From positions 84,821,712-84,885,711 of the forward strand of contig NC_081185.1 in assembly GCF_029867415.1 (NCBI RefSeq): a stretch of 64,000 nt of DNA, written 5' to 3'. Positions within the stretch are counted from its first letter, which is position 1; each line of letters opens with the position of its first letter. Origin of the DNA: Vicia villosa. Taxonomy: Eukaryota > Streptophyta > Magnoliopsida > Fabales > Fabaceae. Of the stretch, positions 1-10,050 are shown one piece after another. The position numbers and the translations under genes are program-made. Under the pieces are notes generated by a model. The model worked only from the letters and a program-made list of their open reading frames with translations. It searched no databases and was not told where the DNA came from.

Positions 1-28
1 TATATATATATATGCATATATATATATA

Positions 29-522
29 TGTCATTCCCCAAAATTTGCCCACGCATTTTCTCCTATTCAGATTCAAATTAAAAAACAAAGCTTCAAGACA
101 CACTCTCCTAAGCAAAGATCAGAGAATTAGGGTTTGGCTTATTCAAAGGAAAATCAGTAAATCAATGGCTCCAAGGCATCTCATATGGCTCAATATATCT
201 CACATCATCCCCATGACAAGTATCAAGTCTCATCTCAAAGAATTGGTCACTCAATTGTTCAGAAAGTCAACAGTCGACTAGGTTAACCTAAAAGTCAACT
301 GTGGGCATAAAGTCAAAACTCCTGATTTTTTGTCAAGATCCACATATTGAAGTATCATTCACCATTTGATCAAGAATTGATCATGGTTCATCAAGGAAAG
401 ATCAAAAATCAACAAATCAAAAAGTTTATAAATTAGGATTTGTATAGGAAAAGTCAAATGAACTTTGACCCGCCATAACTCTCACATGGAACATCCAAAA
501 TTTTCCATACAAATCTCATTTT
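29..522 (+). repeat. Truncated Ogre-like LTR start, copy 1
   Basis: Starts TGTCATTCCCCAAAATTTGC inside a TA microsatellite and follows the first ~490 bp of the family A LTR (compare 6475 and 42295), including the shared stretch GAACTTTGACC-GCCATAACTC. It stops at TCTCATTTT near 520, where the AT-rich array begins. Unit 3 of the array carries the same TCTCATTTTAATTA string at about 3356, so the join lies in a short stretch of homology. Near-identical to 5073-5532. Confidence 0.75.
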
Positions 523-540
523 AATTAGAAATGAAATTTT

Positions 541-631
541 GAATAAATCTTTAAAAACTTAATATTTAGCAAACATTATTAATAATTCTAACATAAATAA
601 CAATTAATAATATATTATTTACTTAAAAATT

Positions 632-693
<62 letters not shown>

Positions 694-1645
694 AAGAAAT
701 AATAATTTAAAAATAGAACTAAAGATTAATTCATATGATAGTGTAAAGTTTATAAGCATTTTATATTAATATAATAATAAGAAGCATAATAATAATTGAA
801 ATAATTGACATATATAATTCAAATATAATATTTTGATTTCTAAAAAATTAAAAATTTGATAACAATTGCATAATAATATTTTCTTATATTAAAAAAATAT
901 AAATATTTATAATTTTTTGTTATTTTGAAAATAGAATTATTTTAATGTATATTTTGACTATTTTTTTCATTATATTTAAAATTATTAATTTTTATGTAAA
1001 ATATATTATTTAAAAATATTAAACTACACTTATATTTAGAGGTCAACTTTAAAAACTTCCATAAAATTATAAAACACAATAATAAATAAATCGATCTCCT
1101 TACATAATAAATATATTAAAGTGCATAATAATAAAACAAAATTATGAAACACAATGCATTTTCATTGTATTTCAACTATAATTTACACCAATGGTGTATA
1201 TTATTTTAAAAATAACATTTTAAACTCTAGAATTATATGTCCTAACTTTATGTTGAAGAGTTTATTCTTCCATCTTTATTTCAGCTCATACAAGACATTA
1301 AATGTCAGTGTCAAACATGAAAATAAAAAATTTAATATATAAAAATCCAAATTGTCATGATGGAAACCATAGCCATGTGTCGTCATGATAGCAACTGCTT
1401 GAAAAAATCTAATTGTGTAATTTACTAATTTGACCCTATATTAAGAATAAATAATAATAGAAACCATAATTACCGTAATGATAATAATAATAATAAAATA
1501 TAATATAATATTCAGACACCACTATTTATAACAATATAAATAATATAATATTTACATGATAAAAATTATTATAATATATTACCCTTCTACCATTAATACA
1601 AAAATTATAATTATTTATCTAAATTCTTATTTTAATTATAAATTT
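541..1645. repeat. AT-rich tandem array, unit 1
   Basis: First of three related AT-rich units. Shared landmarks in order: GAATAAATCTT, a TA run, TCATATGATAGTGTAAAG, TTTTCATTGTATTTCAACTA, then CAAATTGTCATGATGG. In this unit the segment that holds the DEFL gene in unit 2 is absent. No coding region was recognised; the short open frame at 1154-1342 is AT-rich chance sequence. Confidence 0.8.
637..691. repeat. (TA)n microsatellite
   Basis: About 54 bp of uninterrupted TA dinucleotides. The same position in units 2, 3 and 4 also holds TA runs of different length. Confidence 0.95.
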
Positions 1646-1736
1646 GAATAAATCTTAAAAAACTTAATATTCAGCAAACATTATTAATAATTCTAACATA
1701 AATAATAATTAATAATATAATATTTACTTAAAAATT

Positions 1737-1767
<31 letters not shown>

Positions 1768-2469
1768 AATATTGAAGAACTGAAATTGTAAAAATATTAT
1801 AAAAATAATAATTTAAAATTAGACAAAGATTAGTTCATATGATAGTGTAAAGTTTATAAGCATTTTATATTAATATAATAATAAGAAACATAATAATAAA
1901 CATAATAATAATTGAAATAATTGACATATATAATTCAAATATAATTTTTTATTTCTAAAAAATTAAAATATTGATAACAATTACCCTAATATAATTTTCT
2001 TATATTAAAAAATATAAATATTTATAAGTTTTCGTCATTTTGAAAATAGAATATATTTTAATGCATATTTTGACTATTTTTTTCATTATGTTTAAAATTA
2101 TTATTATTAATGTAAAATATATTATTTAAAAATAATAAAATACACTTATTTTTAGGGTTCAACTTTAAAACTTCCATAAATTTATAAAACACAATAATAA
2201 ATAAATCACTCTACTTACATAATAAATATATTAAAGTGCATTACTAATAAAACAAAATTATGAAACACAATATGTTTTCATTGTATTTCAACTATAATTT
2301 ACACCAATGGTTTATATTATTTTAAAAATAACATTTTAAACTCTAGAATTATATGTCATAACTTTATGTTGTAGAATTTATTCTTTCATCTTTATTTCAG
2401 CTCATACAAGACATTAAATCTCAGTTTCAAACATGAAAATAAAAGATTTAAATATAAATTGACAAATTT

Positions 2470-2475
2470 TTTATT
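2470..2475 (-). terminator. Candidate poly(A) signal of the DEFL gene
   Basis: AATAAA on the minus strand, about 35 nt downstream of the DEFL stop codon. Correct motif and spacing for a plant near-upstream element, but the surroundings are so AT-rich that chance occurrence is likely. Confidence 0.4.
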
Positions 2476-2509
2476 CAATAATCATACATATTTATATTAA
2501 TGTAATTTA

Positions 2510-2854
2510 TTATGTTTTCTGGCCACAACAAGTATTATGTCCCTGGCCACAACAAACATTATGTTTCTGGCAACAACAATCCCCTTCAAAAGTACATGCA
2601 CCAACATCAAATCCTTGCTGAATGCATCTTGTTTGGCAATCTCCACAATTTCCAAAAATGCATTTGATAGTACTAGGACCTAATTTATCTCCTGTTAAAA
2701 AAAAGTATAAAACTCAAATTTCAATTAATACTTTAACAATGATGTATATTATAGAATTTAAGGGAGAAAAGTTCTTATATTTCTTACCAGAAGATAGAAC
2801 TAGCGCAATGCATAAAAGTGCCAAGAGAAAAAAGTTCTTAATGTACATTGCCAT
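2510..2854 (-). CDS. Defensin-like (DEFL) secreted cysteine-rich peptide, two exons
   Basis: Spliced gene: exon 1 2788-2854, intron 2692-2787 (96 bp, GT donor at 2787-2786, T-rich tract and AG acceptor at 2693-2692), exon 2 2510-2691. The product is 82 residues. Exon 1 gives 22 residues starting MAMYIKNFFLLALL, a hydrophobic secretion signal, and a phase-1 intron separates it from the mature part, as is usual for legume DEFL/NCR genes. The mature part has 12 cysteines. Its core fits the cysteine-stabilised alpha-beta signature: CGDCQTRC supplies CxxxC, GAC supplies GxC, and the DCCC cluster supplies CxC. The tail carries an 8-residue repeat (CC-Q-HN pattern, three copies), which is unusual. 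A TATA box lies about 45 nt upstream. There is no stop or frameshift, so it looks intact. Likely role by family is antimicrobial defence or signalling outside the cell; the target is unknown. With this many cysteines it is not a typical 4- or 6-cysteine nodule NCR peptide. A second in-frame Met is at codon 3. Confidence 0.82.
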
Positions 2855-2896
2855 TTATTTGTGAATATTTTACCTTGCATAATGACCGTGAAGTTC

Positions 2897-2904
2897 TTTA
2901 TATA
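2897..2904 (-). promoter_or_regulatory. TATA box of the DEFL gene
   Basis: TATATAAA on the minus strand inside CTATATAAAG, 43-50 nt upstream of the DEFL ATG. Position and context are right for a plant core promoter, allowing a short 5' leader. Confidence 0.65.
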
Positions 2905-3501
2905 GTACTCATTTCATACAAAAATATGAGAATTAAACTCTATTATTTATTATTTATTATGTAATATTTAAAAGAATATGTAAAATAAATATCCAAAATT
3001 TAAAAGCTCGTATATTATACGATTAATCACATCAAATATCTTAATCTTAATCTTAATATATAAAAATCCAAATTGTCATGATGGAAATCCTAACCACGTG
3101 TCATCATGATAGCAACTCCTTGAAAAAATCTAGTTGTGTTATTTACTAATTTGACCCTATATTAAGAATAAATAATAATAGTAACAATAATTATCATAAT
3201 GATAATAAATAATAAAAAAATATAATATTCAGACAACACTATTTATAACAATATAAATAATATAATATTTAGATGATAAAAATTATAAAAGAAAATAATT
3301 ATAGTATAATATCCAGCTATCATTATTATAAAAATTATAACTATTTATCTAAATTCTCATTTTAATTATAAAATTAAATTAGAATAAATCTTAAAAAACT
3401 TAATAGTCATCAAACATTATTAATAATTCTAATATAAATAACAATTAATAATATATTATTTACTTAAAACTTAAAATTATATATTATTTACTTAAAACTT
3501 G

Positions 3502-3504
<3 letters not shown>

Positions 3505-3546
<42 letters not shown>

Positions 3547-3549
3547 ATT

Positions 3550-3604
<55 letters not shown>
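3505..3604. repeat. (TA)n microsatellite, interrupted
   Basis: About 100 bp of TA repeats broken by TTATATAATTTAT near 3540-3550. Confidence 0.9.
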
Positions 3605-3607
<3 letters not shown>

Positions 3608-3826
3608 AAATTGACACTATACTATTAATTATTAGATATATATGCAGAACAAATGTAACAATTATCTAACAATATAATAAAAAATATATATTGAAGAATT
3701 GAAATAGTAAAAATATTATAAAAATAATAATTTAAAAATAGAACTAAAGATTAATTCATATGATAGTGTAAAGTTTATAAGTATTTTATATTAATATAAT
3801 AATAAGAAAACTAATAATAAACATAA

Positions 3827-4062
3827 GGGTTAAATATATTTTTAGTCCCTATAAAATTACCTAAAATGGGTTTTAGTCCCTATAAAAAATATATTGACTT
3901 TTAGTCCCTATAAAATTACTTTTGCACTCACTTTTAGTTCCTATAGAGGGGCCAAAAGTGAGTGCAAAAGTAATTTTATAGGGACTAAAAGTCAATATAT
4001 TTTTTACCGGAACTAAAAACCAAAATTAAAATATTTATAGAGATCAAAAACATATTTAACCC
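3827..4062. mobile_element. Foldback MITE, Mutator-like, with 9-bp TSD
   Basis: A 236-bp element that is almost one long inverted repeat. The outer ends are GGGTTAAATATATTTTTAG and its complement ending ATATTTAACCC; the inner arms (AGTCCCTATAAAATTACTTT and complement) meet near 3945-3955. It is flanked by TAAACATAA at 3818-3826 and 4063-4071, a 9-bp direct repeat. The sister unit 2 near 1895-1915 has one copy of TAAACATAA and no insert, which gives the empty site. A 9-bp TSD and GGGTTAAATAT ends suggest a Mutator-derived MITE. It has no coding capacity. Confidence 0.85.
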
Positions 4063-4725
4063 TAAACATAATAATAATTGAAATAATTGAAATATAATAT
4101 TTTGATTTCTAAAAAATTAAAATTTTTATAACAATTACATAATAATATTTTCTTATATTAAAAAAATATAAATATTTATAATTTTTTGTTATTTTGAACA
4201 TAGATTTATTTTAATGTATATTTTGACTATTTTTTTATTATGTTTAAAATTATTATTATTTATGTAAAATATATTGTTCAAAAATATTAAACTACACTTA
4301 TATTTAGGGGTCAACTTTAAAAACTTCCATAAATTTATAAAAACACAATAATAAATATATTAAAGTGCATTACTAATAAAACAAAATTATGAAACACAAT
4401 ACGTTTTCATTGTATTTCAACTATAATTTACACCAATGGTGTATATTATTTTAAAAATAACATTCTAAACTCTAGAATTATATGTCCTAACTTTATTTTG
4501 AAGAATTTATTCTTCCATCTTTATTTCAGCTCATACAGGATGTTAAATGTCAGTTTCAAACATGAAAATAAAAAATTTAATATATAAAAATCCAAATTGT
4601 CATGAAGGAAACCCTAGCCATGTGTCATCATGATAGCAACTGCTTGAAAAAATCTAGTTGTGTAATTTACTAATTTGACCTTATATTAAGAATAAATAAT
4701 AATAGTAAAAATAATTACCTTAATG

Positions 4726-4768
<43 letters not shown>
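4726..4768. repeat. (AAT)n microsatellite
   Basis: About 14 uninterrupted ATA/AAT trinucleotides in unit 3; units 1 and 2 have only a few at this place. Confidence 0.9.
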
Positions 4769-4770
<2 letters not shown>

Positions 4771-4936
4771 TATAATATAATATTTAGACACCACTATTTA
4801 CAACAATATAAATAATATAATATTTACATGATAAAAATTATAAAAGAAAATAATTATAATATATTATCCAGCTATCATTAATATAAATTTTTTAATTATT
4901 TATCTAAATTCTTATTTTAATTATAAATTTAAATTT

Positions 4937-5072
4937 GAATAAATCTTAAAAAACTTAATATTTAGCAAACATTATTAATAATTCTAACATAAATAATAAT
5001 TAATAATATATTATTTACTTAAAAATTAAAATTATATATATATATGCATATATATATATATATATATATATA
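4937..5072. repeat. AT-rich tandem array, partial unit 4 with TA run
   Basis: Only the first ~100 bp of a unit, running into the TA repeat, where a second LTR fragment begins exactly as at position 29. Confidence 0.8.
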
Positions 5073-5532
5073 TGTCATTCCCCAAAATTTGCCCACGCAT
5101 TTTCTCCTATTCAGATTCAAATTAAAACACAAAGCTTCAAGACACACTCTCCTAAGCAAAGATCAGAGAATTAGGGTTTGGCTTATTCAAAGGAAAATCA
5201 GTAAATCAATGGCTCCAAGGCATCTCATATGGCTCAATATATCTCACATCATCCCCATTGATAAGTATCAAGTCTCATCTCAAAGAATTGGTCACTCAAT
5301 TGTTCAGAAAGTCAACAGTCGACTAGGTTAACCTAAAAGTCAACTGTGGTCATAAAGTCAAAAACTCCTGATTTTTTGTCAAGATCCACATATTGAAGTA
5401 TCATTCACCATTTGATCAAGAATTGATCATGGTTCATCAAGGGAAAGATCAAAAATCAACAAATCAAAAAGTTTATAAATTAGGATTTGTATAGGAAAAG
5501 TCAAATGAACTTTGACCAGCCATAACTCTCAC
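5073..5532 (+). repeat. Truncated Ogre-like LTR start, copy 2
   Basis: Matches 29-485 with only a handful of differences seen by eye (for example a 1-bp insertion making CCATTGATAAG), at an offset of 5044 bp. The match ends abruptly after CTCTCAC at 5532, about 110 bp before the assembly gap. Confidence 0.8.
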
Positions 5533-5640
5533 TGTTTACGGTGATTTCCTGTAAACAACCGCTAGTCTTCCAAACTATAATAAATATGATTTGGTTACTC
5601 GCAGGATCGACTAGATTGATCCTAGGACATAGTCAAAAAA
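5533..5640. other. Unrecognised sequence at left edge of the gap
   Basis: Not related to anything else in the window that I could find. It contains two inverted repeats: GTTTAC paired with GTAAAC near 5534-5556, and GGATC paired with GATCC near 5604-5622. It is probably a fragment of another transposon, but I cannot name it. Confidence 0.4.
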
Positions 5641-5740
5641 NNNNNNNNNNNNNNNNNNNNNNNNNNNNNNNNNNNNNNNNNNNNNNNNNNNNNNNNNNNN
5701 NNNNNNNNNNNNNNNNNNNNNNNNNNNNNNNNNNNNNNNN
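5641..5740. other. Assembly gap (100 N)
   Basis: Exactly 100 N, which usually marks a gap of unknown size. The open frame spanning it is not real. Confidence 0.98.
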
Positions 5741-6412
5741 ATTAGGTTAAGTAAAATAGGAAAATAATTAAAATTAAATTAGGGCAATAAAAACCCAAAA
5801 TTAACATAAATATATTTTCTTGATTCTTTCTAAAAGTAGAAATCAAATATTTAAATGTTAATTGACTTGGTTTAAAAGAATAAAAACTACTTATATATTT
5901 TTTTTTGATTTTTTTTTTTGGCTAAAAAAGCATAAAAATGACAAAAAGTAGAGAATAAATATTTTTTTTGAAATTTTTAATTAGATAATACGAAAATTAA
6001 AAAATTAAATGATAAAAATACAACTTTTTGATGTTTGTTATTATTTTTTTTAATAAATGTAAAAATAAAGTGAAAGGAATAAAATTAGAAACAACTAAAA
6101 AAAATGTTAGAAGTGGGATCCGAACCCGGGGACCTTCTACCTACAAACCTTACTTCCTTACCAATTGTGCTATATTATTTATTCGAAATAAAAAGTCAAT
6201 TGAAAGTGTATGAAGCATAGGCAAGCATTTTTCTATTTATTAAAATATAACAATTTATGAGTAAACTACTATATTTTTAAAATAGACCTTAAATCGAATA
6301 TTTATAAAATTCAGGATATCACTGTAAATGAATCCAAGATTTTTATAAAAATCCAATTTTTTTAAAATAGTTTTGAATTTTTAAAAGTGTGGGCAAATTT
6401 TGGGGTATGACA
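5741..6412 (-). mobile_element. LTR start of an Ogre-like element, family F (interrupted by the gap)
   Basis: Read on the minus strand from 6412 it begins TGTCATACCCCAAAATTTGC, the terminal signature of every Ogre-like LTR in this window. It is AT-rich downstream and contains a tRNA-like module at 6113-6174. The other end lies beyond the gap. It appears to be inserted in the family E LTR, whose sequence resumes at 6413. Confidence 0.65.
6113..6174 (-). other. tRNA-like A-box/B-box module in LTR F
   Basis: Minus strand: TAGCACAATTGG (A-box-like, 6161-6172) and GGTTCGGATCCC (B-box-like, 6115-6126) about 35 nt apart, in tRNA order. The acceptor and anticodon arms do not fold convincingly, so this is not called a tRNA gene. 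Confidence 0.55.
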
Positions 6413-6474
6413 GTTGCCTTTCGATCATAAATAGTCAAGTCCCTTGGGCGTAGGGATACCTTAGTGTCATAGCC
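6413..6474 (+). mobile_element. LTR of family E, left remnant
   Basis: Sixty-two bases matching the U5-proximal part of other Ogre LTRs here (ATAGTCAAGTCCC, GTAGGGATACC). It ends with the CTTAG target duplication (6470-6474), and the LTR continues at 59804 on the far side of element A. Confidence 0.75.
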
Positions 6475-7969
6475 CAAAATTTGCCCACACTATTTCCCTT
6501 ATACAAATTCAAATCAATACATAAAGCTCCTAGACACACTCTCCCATACAAGGCTCTAAAACTAGGGTTTGTCTTATTCAAAGGAGAATCAGTGAATCAA
6601 TGGCTCCAAGGTATCTCTTATGGCTCAATATAACCCACATCATCTCCATGACAAGTATCAAGTCTCATCTCAAAGGATTGATCACTCAAGTGTTCAGAAA
6701 ATCAACAGTCGACTGGGTTAACCTAAAAGTCAACTATGGTCAAAGTAAAGTCAAAACTCCTGATTTTTTGTCAAGATCCTTATATTGAAGTATCATTCAC
6801 CATTTGATCAAGAATTGATCATGGTTCATCAAGGAAAGATCAAAAATCAACAAATCCAAAGGTTTCCAAATTAGGGTTTTTATAGGAAAAGTCAACTGAA
6901 CTTTGACCAGCCATAACTCTCACATGGAACATCAGAAATTTTCCATCCAAAGCTCATTTTGAAGAAAATTTGATTATCTACAAAATTGTGTCTCACATGC
7001 CAAGTCTAAAAATGGTTCATTTGAGAGATATGGACCAAAATATTATAGGTCCTTTTCAGAAGTCAACAAAAAGTCACTTTTTTCAAAAGGACATAAAAGG
7101 AGAATCGAAAATCATTTTGACATGGGACCAAAAACACTGGTTAGAGGACTCTTTAAGTTTTCTAAAAAGTCCACAAGCTTGAAAAAATATTGAGATATGA
7201 AGAAATGGCATGGTGTATAAGTTCACCTACTTTCAAGTGTGTACAAGAGAGAAAAAGCCTAAAACTCAAAATATTTCCAAATGGGCTTGCATTCTTTTTG
7301 TTCTACCCTTATTATAGGCCCATCCACGTGCTAAAAACAAAGGCTTTTTATTTTTACTATTTTATTAATTATATTATGGTTTTAATTCATTTAAATCATG
7401 ATTTAATTATATAAAATATAAAATAATGCAAGATTTGATTGTGCTTCAATTTTAAGCCAAGAAATATATCAGATCTCACCCACAAATAATGCCAGTTTCG
7501 TTCATGATGCTTGGAGCCCAAGAAAATCAAATTTAGAAAGATTTGGATGCATATTTCAATCAAATTTCCAAAGAATGCAAATGATGGATTCAAGGAGATT
7601 TCTTTCAAAATTGTTAACCTAAACATTCCTCTATAATACACAAACAGAGTCTAAAGCAAGGGTTACAAAAATTCTGCACAAAGAAACCCAAACCCGAGTG
7701 CAAAAAAAATCAAAGAAAACTTCAAAGGTGTTTTTGAGTTTAAGGCAAATTCAAGGTGTTCTAAGTGTTCTAAAACATTCTTGGAGGATCATTGAAGGGA
7801 TTCAAATCAAGCACGAAGGCTGAAGCTCTCAGAATCGCACTCGATTTGTCACGGTTTGGCCGATTCTTTTTATCTTCGATTGCATGATTCTACACATCAT
7901 ACATGAAATTAAACTGCATATTATTGATATTCTTGATCATTAGAACGTTTCTGTGCTGTTGTCATACCC
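6475..7969 (+). repeat. Element A LTR1, first part (U3 and start of R)
   Basis: Begins TGTCATAGCCCAAAATTTGCC and matches LTR2 from 42295 and LTR3 from 55813. The TATA box of the sister LTRs (TATAAATAC) reads TATAATAC here at 7632, a 1-bp loss. It ends at GTGCTGT, where element B is inserted; GCTGT (7965-7969) is B's target duplication. Confidence 0.85.
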
Positions 7970-9133
7970 CAAAATTTGCCCATCTCATGTCACCTTTCAA
8001 ATGCTCAAAGATCTCCAATTGCTCAAAGTCACCTATCTCCTAAACAAGTGCCTCTGAACTAGGGTTTTGCTTTTCTAAAAGGAAAGCCAGGTTCTGATAT
8101 CTCCAATGGACCTCATAACCTCTCATATGCTTCAAATGATCCTCCTGCCTACTTTCAAGCTCTGAATCAAAAGATTGCTCACTCAATGGCCCAAACGATT
8201 GATAATCGACTGGTTGACCTAAAAGTCAAAATATGGTCAAACCATAGTCAAAACTTCTGATTTTTGGTCAACATCCTCATTTTGAAGTATCATTCATCAT
8301 TTGATCAAGTATTGGTCATGATTCATCAAGAAAAGTTCAGAAATCAACAAAACCTAGAGTTTCTAAATTAGGGTTTTCTAGAAGAAAGTCAACTGAACTT
8401 TGACCAGCCATAACTCCCACATGGAACATCAAAAATTGACCATCCAAAGCTCAATTTGAAGGAAATTGAATTCTCTAAAACTTTGCCTCTCACATGCCAA
8501 GTCTAAAAATGCTTCATTTGAGATATATGGATCAAAATATTACAGGTCCTTCTAAAGGATCGCAAAAAAGTCATTTTTTTCTCAAAACTCATAACATGAA
8601 CATGGTAAACTCAATTGAGATGAAACCAAAGGCATCACTTAAAGGACATCTTTAGGTTTCCAAAAAGTCCTAGAACTCTTCCATACCTTAAAAATTGAGA
8701 GAGTTATGGCTTGTACAAAGTGGGCAATTGTGAGGAAATGCACTCAGCACAAAATGAAGAATCTTGGGTTTTTGAATCAATGGGCCTAAAATATGAATCT
8801 CAAATATTTCTATGGGCTTTAAAATGATCTTTAAATTAATTATTTTAGATTTATAATATTTATCTTATTTATTTGAATATTTATTTCATTTAAATATTGA
8901 ATAAATCATATAAATATGGAAAATTAGTTTTTAATCAAATAAGTGATTCCCAATCAAATTTTAGTCAATCAAAAGGGCCAAATATGTGAATAAATTCGTG
9001 GAGAGAGAAAAATGCAAGATTGAGGCCAAAAATAGCATGATTTTTCATATTTTTTTTAATCACTTTCAATCAAATATTGCTTCAAAGAATACATGATATC
9101 CAAAGCCCATTATTTAACCTAACTCCTCTCATA

Positions 9134-9141
9134 TTTATAAG
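9134..9141 (+). promoter_or_regulatory. Putative LTR promoter TATA box (element B)
   Basis: TTTATAAG at 9134-9141, about 1165 bp into the LTR. The A-family TATA box lies 1166 bp into its LTR, and this agreement of position supports the call. Confidence 0.5.
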
Positions 9142-9982
9142 AGGAGATGGCAGCCAAAAAGAGGGAGGAGAAAAAACAAGGATTCACGTAGAGAAAAGGA
9201 CATTTGAAATTAGGGCAAGAGATAATTTTCGTGGCAGCCATTATCGACTAGTTCCAAGCGTTGAGTCGTCTTCTTCAAACATCCAGGGGCCCATTCCAAC
9301 CGTTGGTGAAACTCAGGTGATCCCAGAACGTCTCCCCTCGGTGACACCATTGGTAATATCTTCCTTGATCTCAAGCTTTCTATCCATGCCATTAAAATAA
9401 ATTATATGCATACATACGCGTTTATTACATGGTTTAGAGTTGTTTTGACCATTCATTCATAAGTTTTAACGCAGAAGTCAAGACATACCATTGTTAGGGC
9501 ATTTTAATGTATAGGCTTCGTTCTTGCGTTTGCGAGCGTTTTTAGACCAAGATAACATCACTAATGAATTCGTAGGGGTCAAATTAGGGGACCTGCGTCG
9601 TCTCTTTGCTTTGTGTGATCTTCGTTTGCAGGCTACAGGTTGGTGCAAGAATCGATTGAGAAACCATGGTAAATCGAAGCAGAATCCGCAGGTAACTCCA
9701 TACCTGATTCCGCAGGAAAATCCGCAGGGGCGGATGAAGAAGATGATGACGTGGGAGCGCTGAACCGTTGACCAAGCGTGGGAATGAATGATTGGCTGGT
9801 CCACGAATTCCCAACCTCTTTCCCAATTCAATTGGCCAGTCAAATAGATGAAACTCTCTCTCCATTCTCATTGGGCATCTCACGCCGCACAGGGCCCCAC
9901 CTTTGACTGACTTTTGGATAATCCATTTAATACTTGTTTTTATATGAATTGTTTTACGTGCATATAATTAACGACTTAACAA

Positions 9983-10050
9983 TGCAGCCAAGTTGGTAAA
10001 ACATGAAAGGCCATGAGTTACAAGACTGGGGTTCGAGTCCCAACTGGGAC
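9983..10050 (+). other. tRNA-like A-box/B-box module in LTR B
   Basis: AGCCAAGTTGG (9986-9996, A-box consensus) and GGTTCGAGTCC (10030-10040, B-box consensus), 33 nt apart. The left part looks like a tRNA D-arm (GTTGGTAAAAC). The acceptor stem is not obvious, so it is a tRNA-derived module rather than a tRNA gene. The second LTR of B has lost this block by deletion. Confidence 0.6.

Larger units (their letters stand above)
1646..3381. repeat. AT-rich tandem array, unit 2 (carries the DEFL gene)
   Basis: Second unit, longer than unit 1 because 2452-3056 holds about 605 bp absent from units 1 and 3. That extra segment is bounded by TTAA at 2448-2451 and TTAA at 3053-3056, and contains the complete defensin-like gene with its TATA box and poly(A) signal. 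The rest aligns by eye with units 1 and 3. Confidence 0.8.
3382..4936. repeat. AT-rich tandem array, unit 3
   Basis: Third unit. It has the same landmarks as units 1 and 2, plus a longer interrupted TA run (about 3505-3604), a small local duplication around TTTACTTAAAACTT, and an inserted MITE (3827-4062). Like unit 1 it lacks the DEFL segment: the bases corresponding to 2452-3056 are missing between the CATGAAAATAAAA and ATATAAAAATCC landmarks. Confidence 0.8.

Noticed and set aside
5541..5750. Open frame across the N stretch
   Set aside because: More than half of it is unknown bases; an artefact of the gap.
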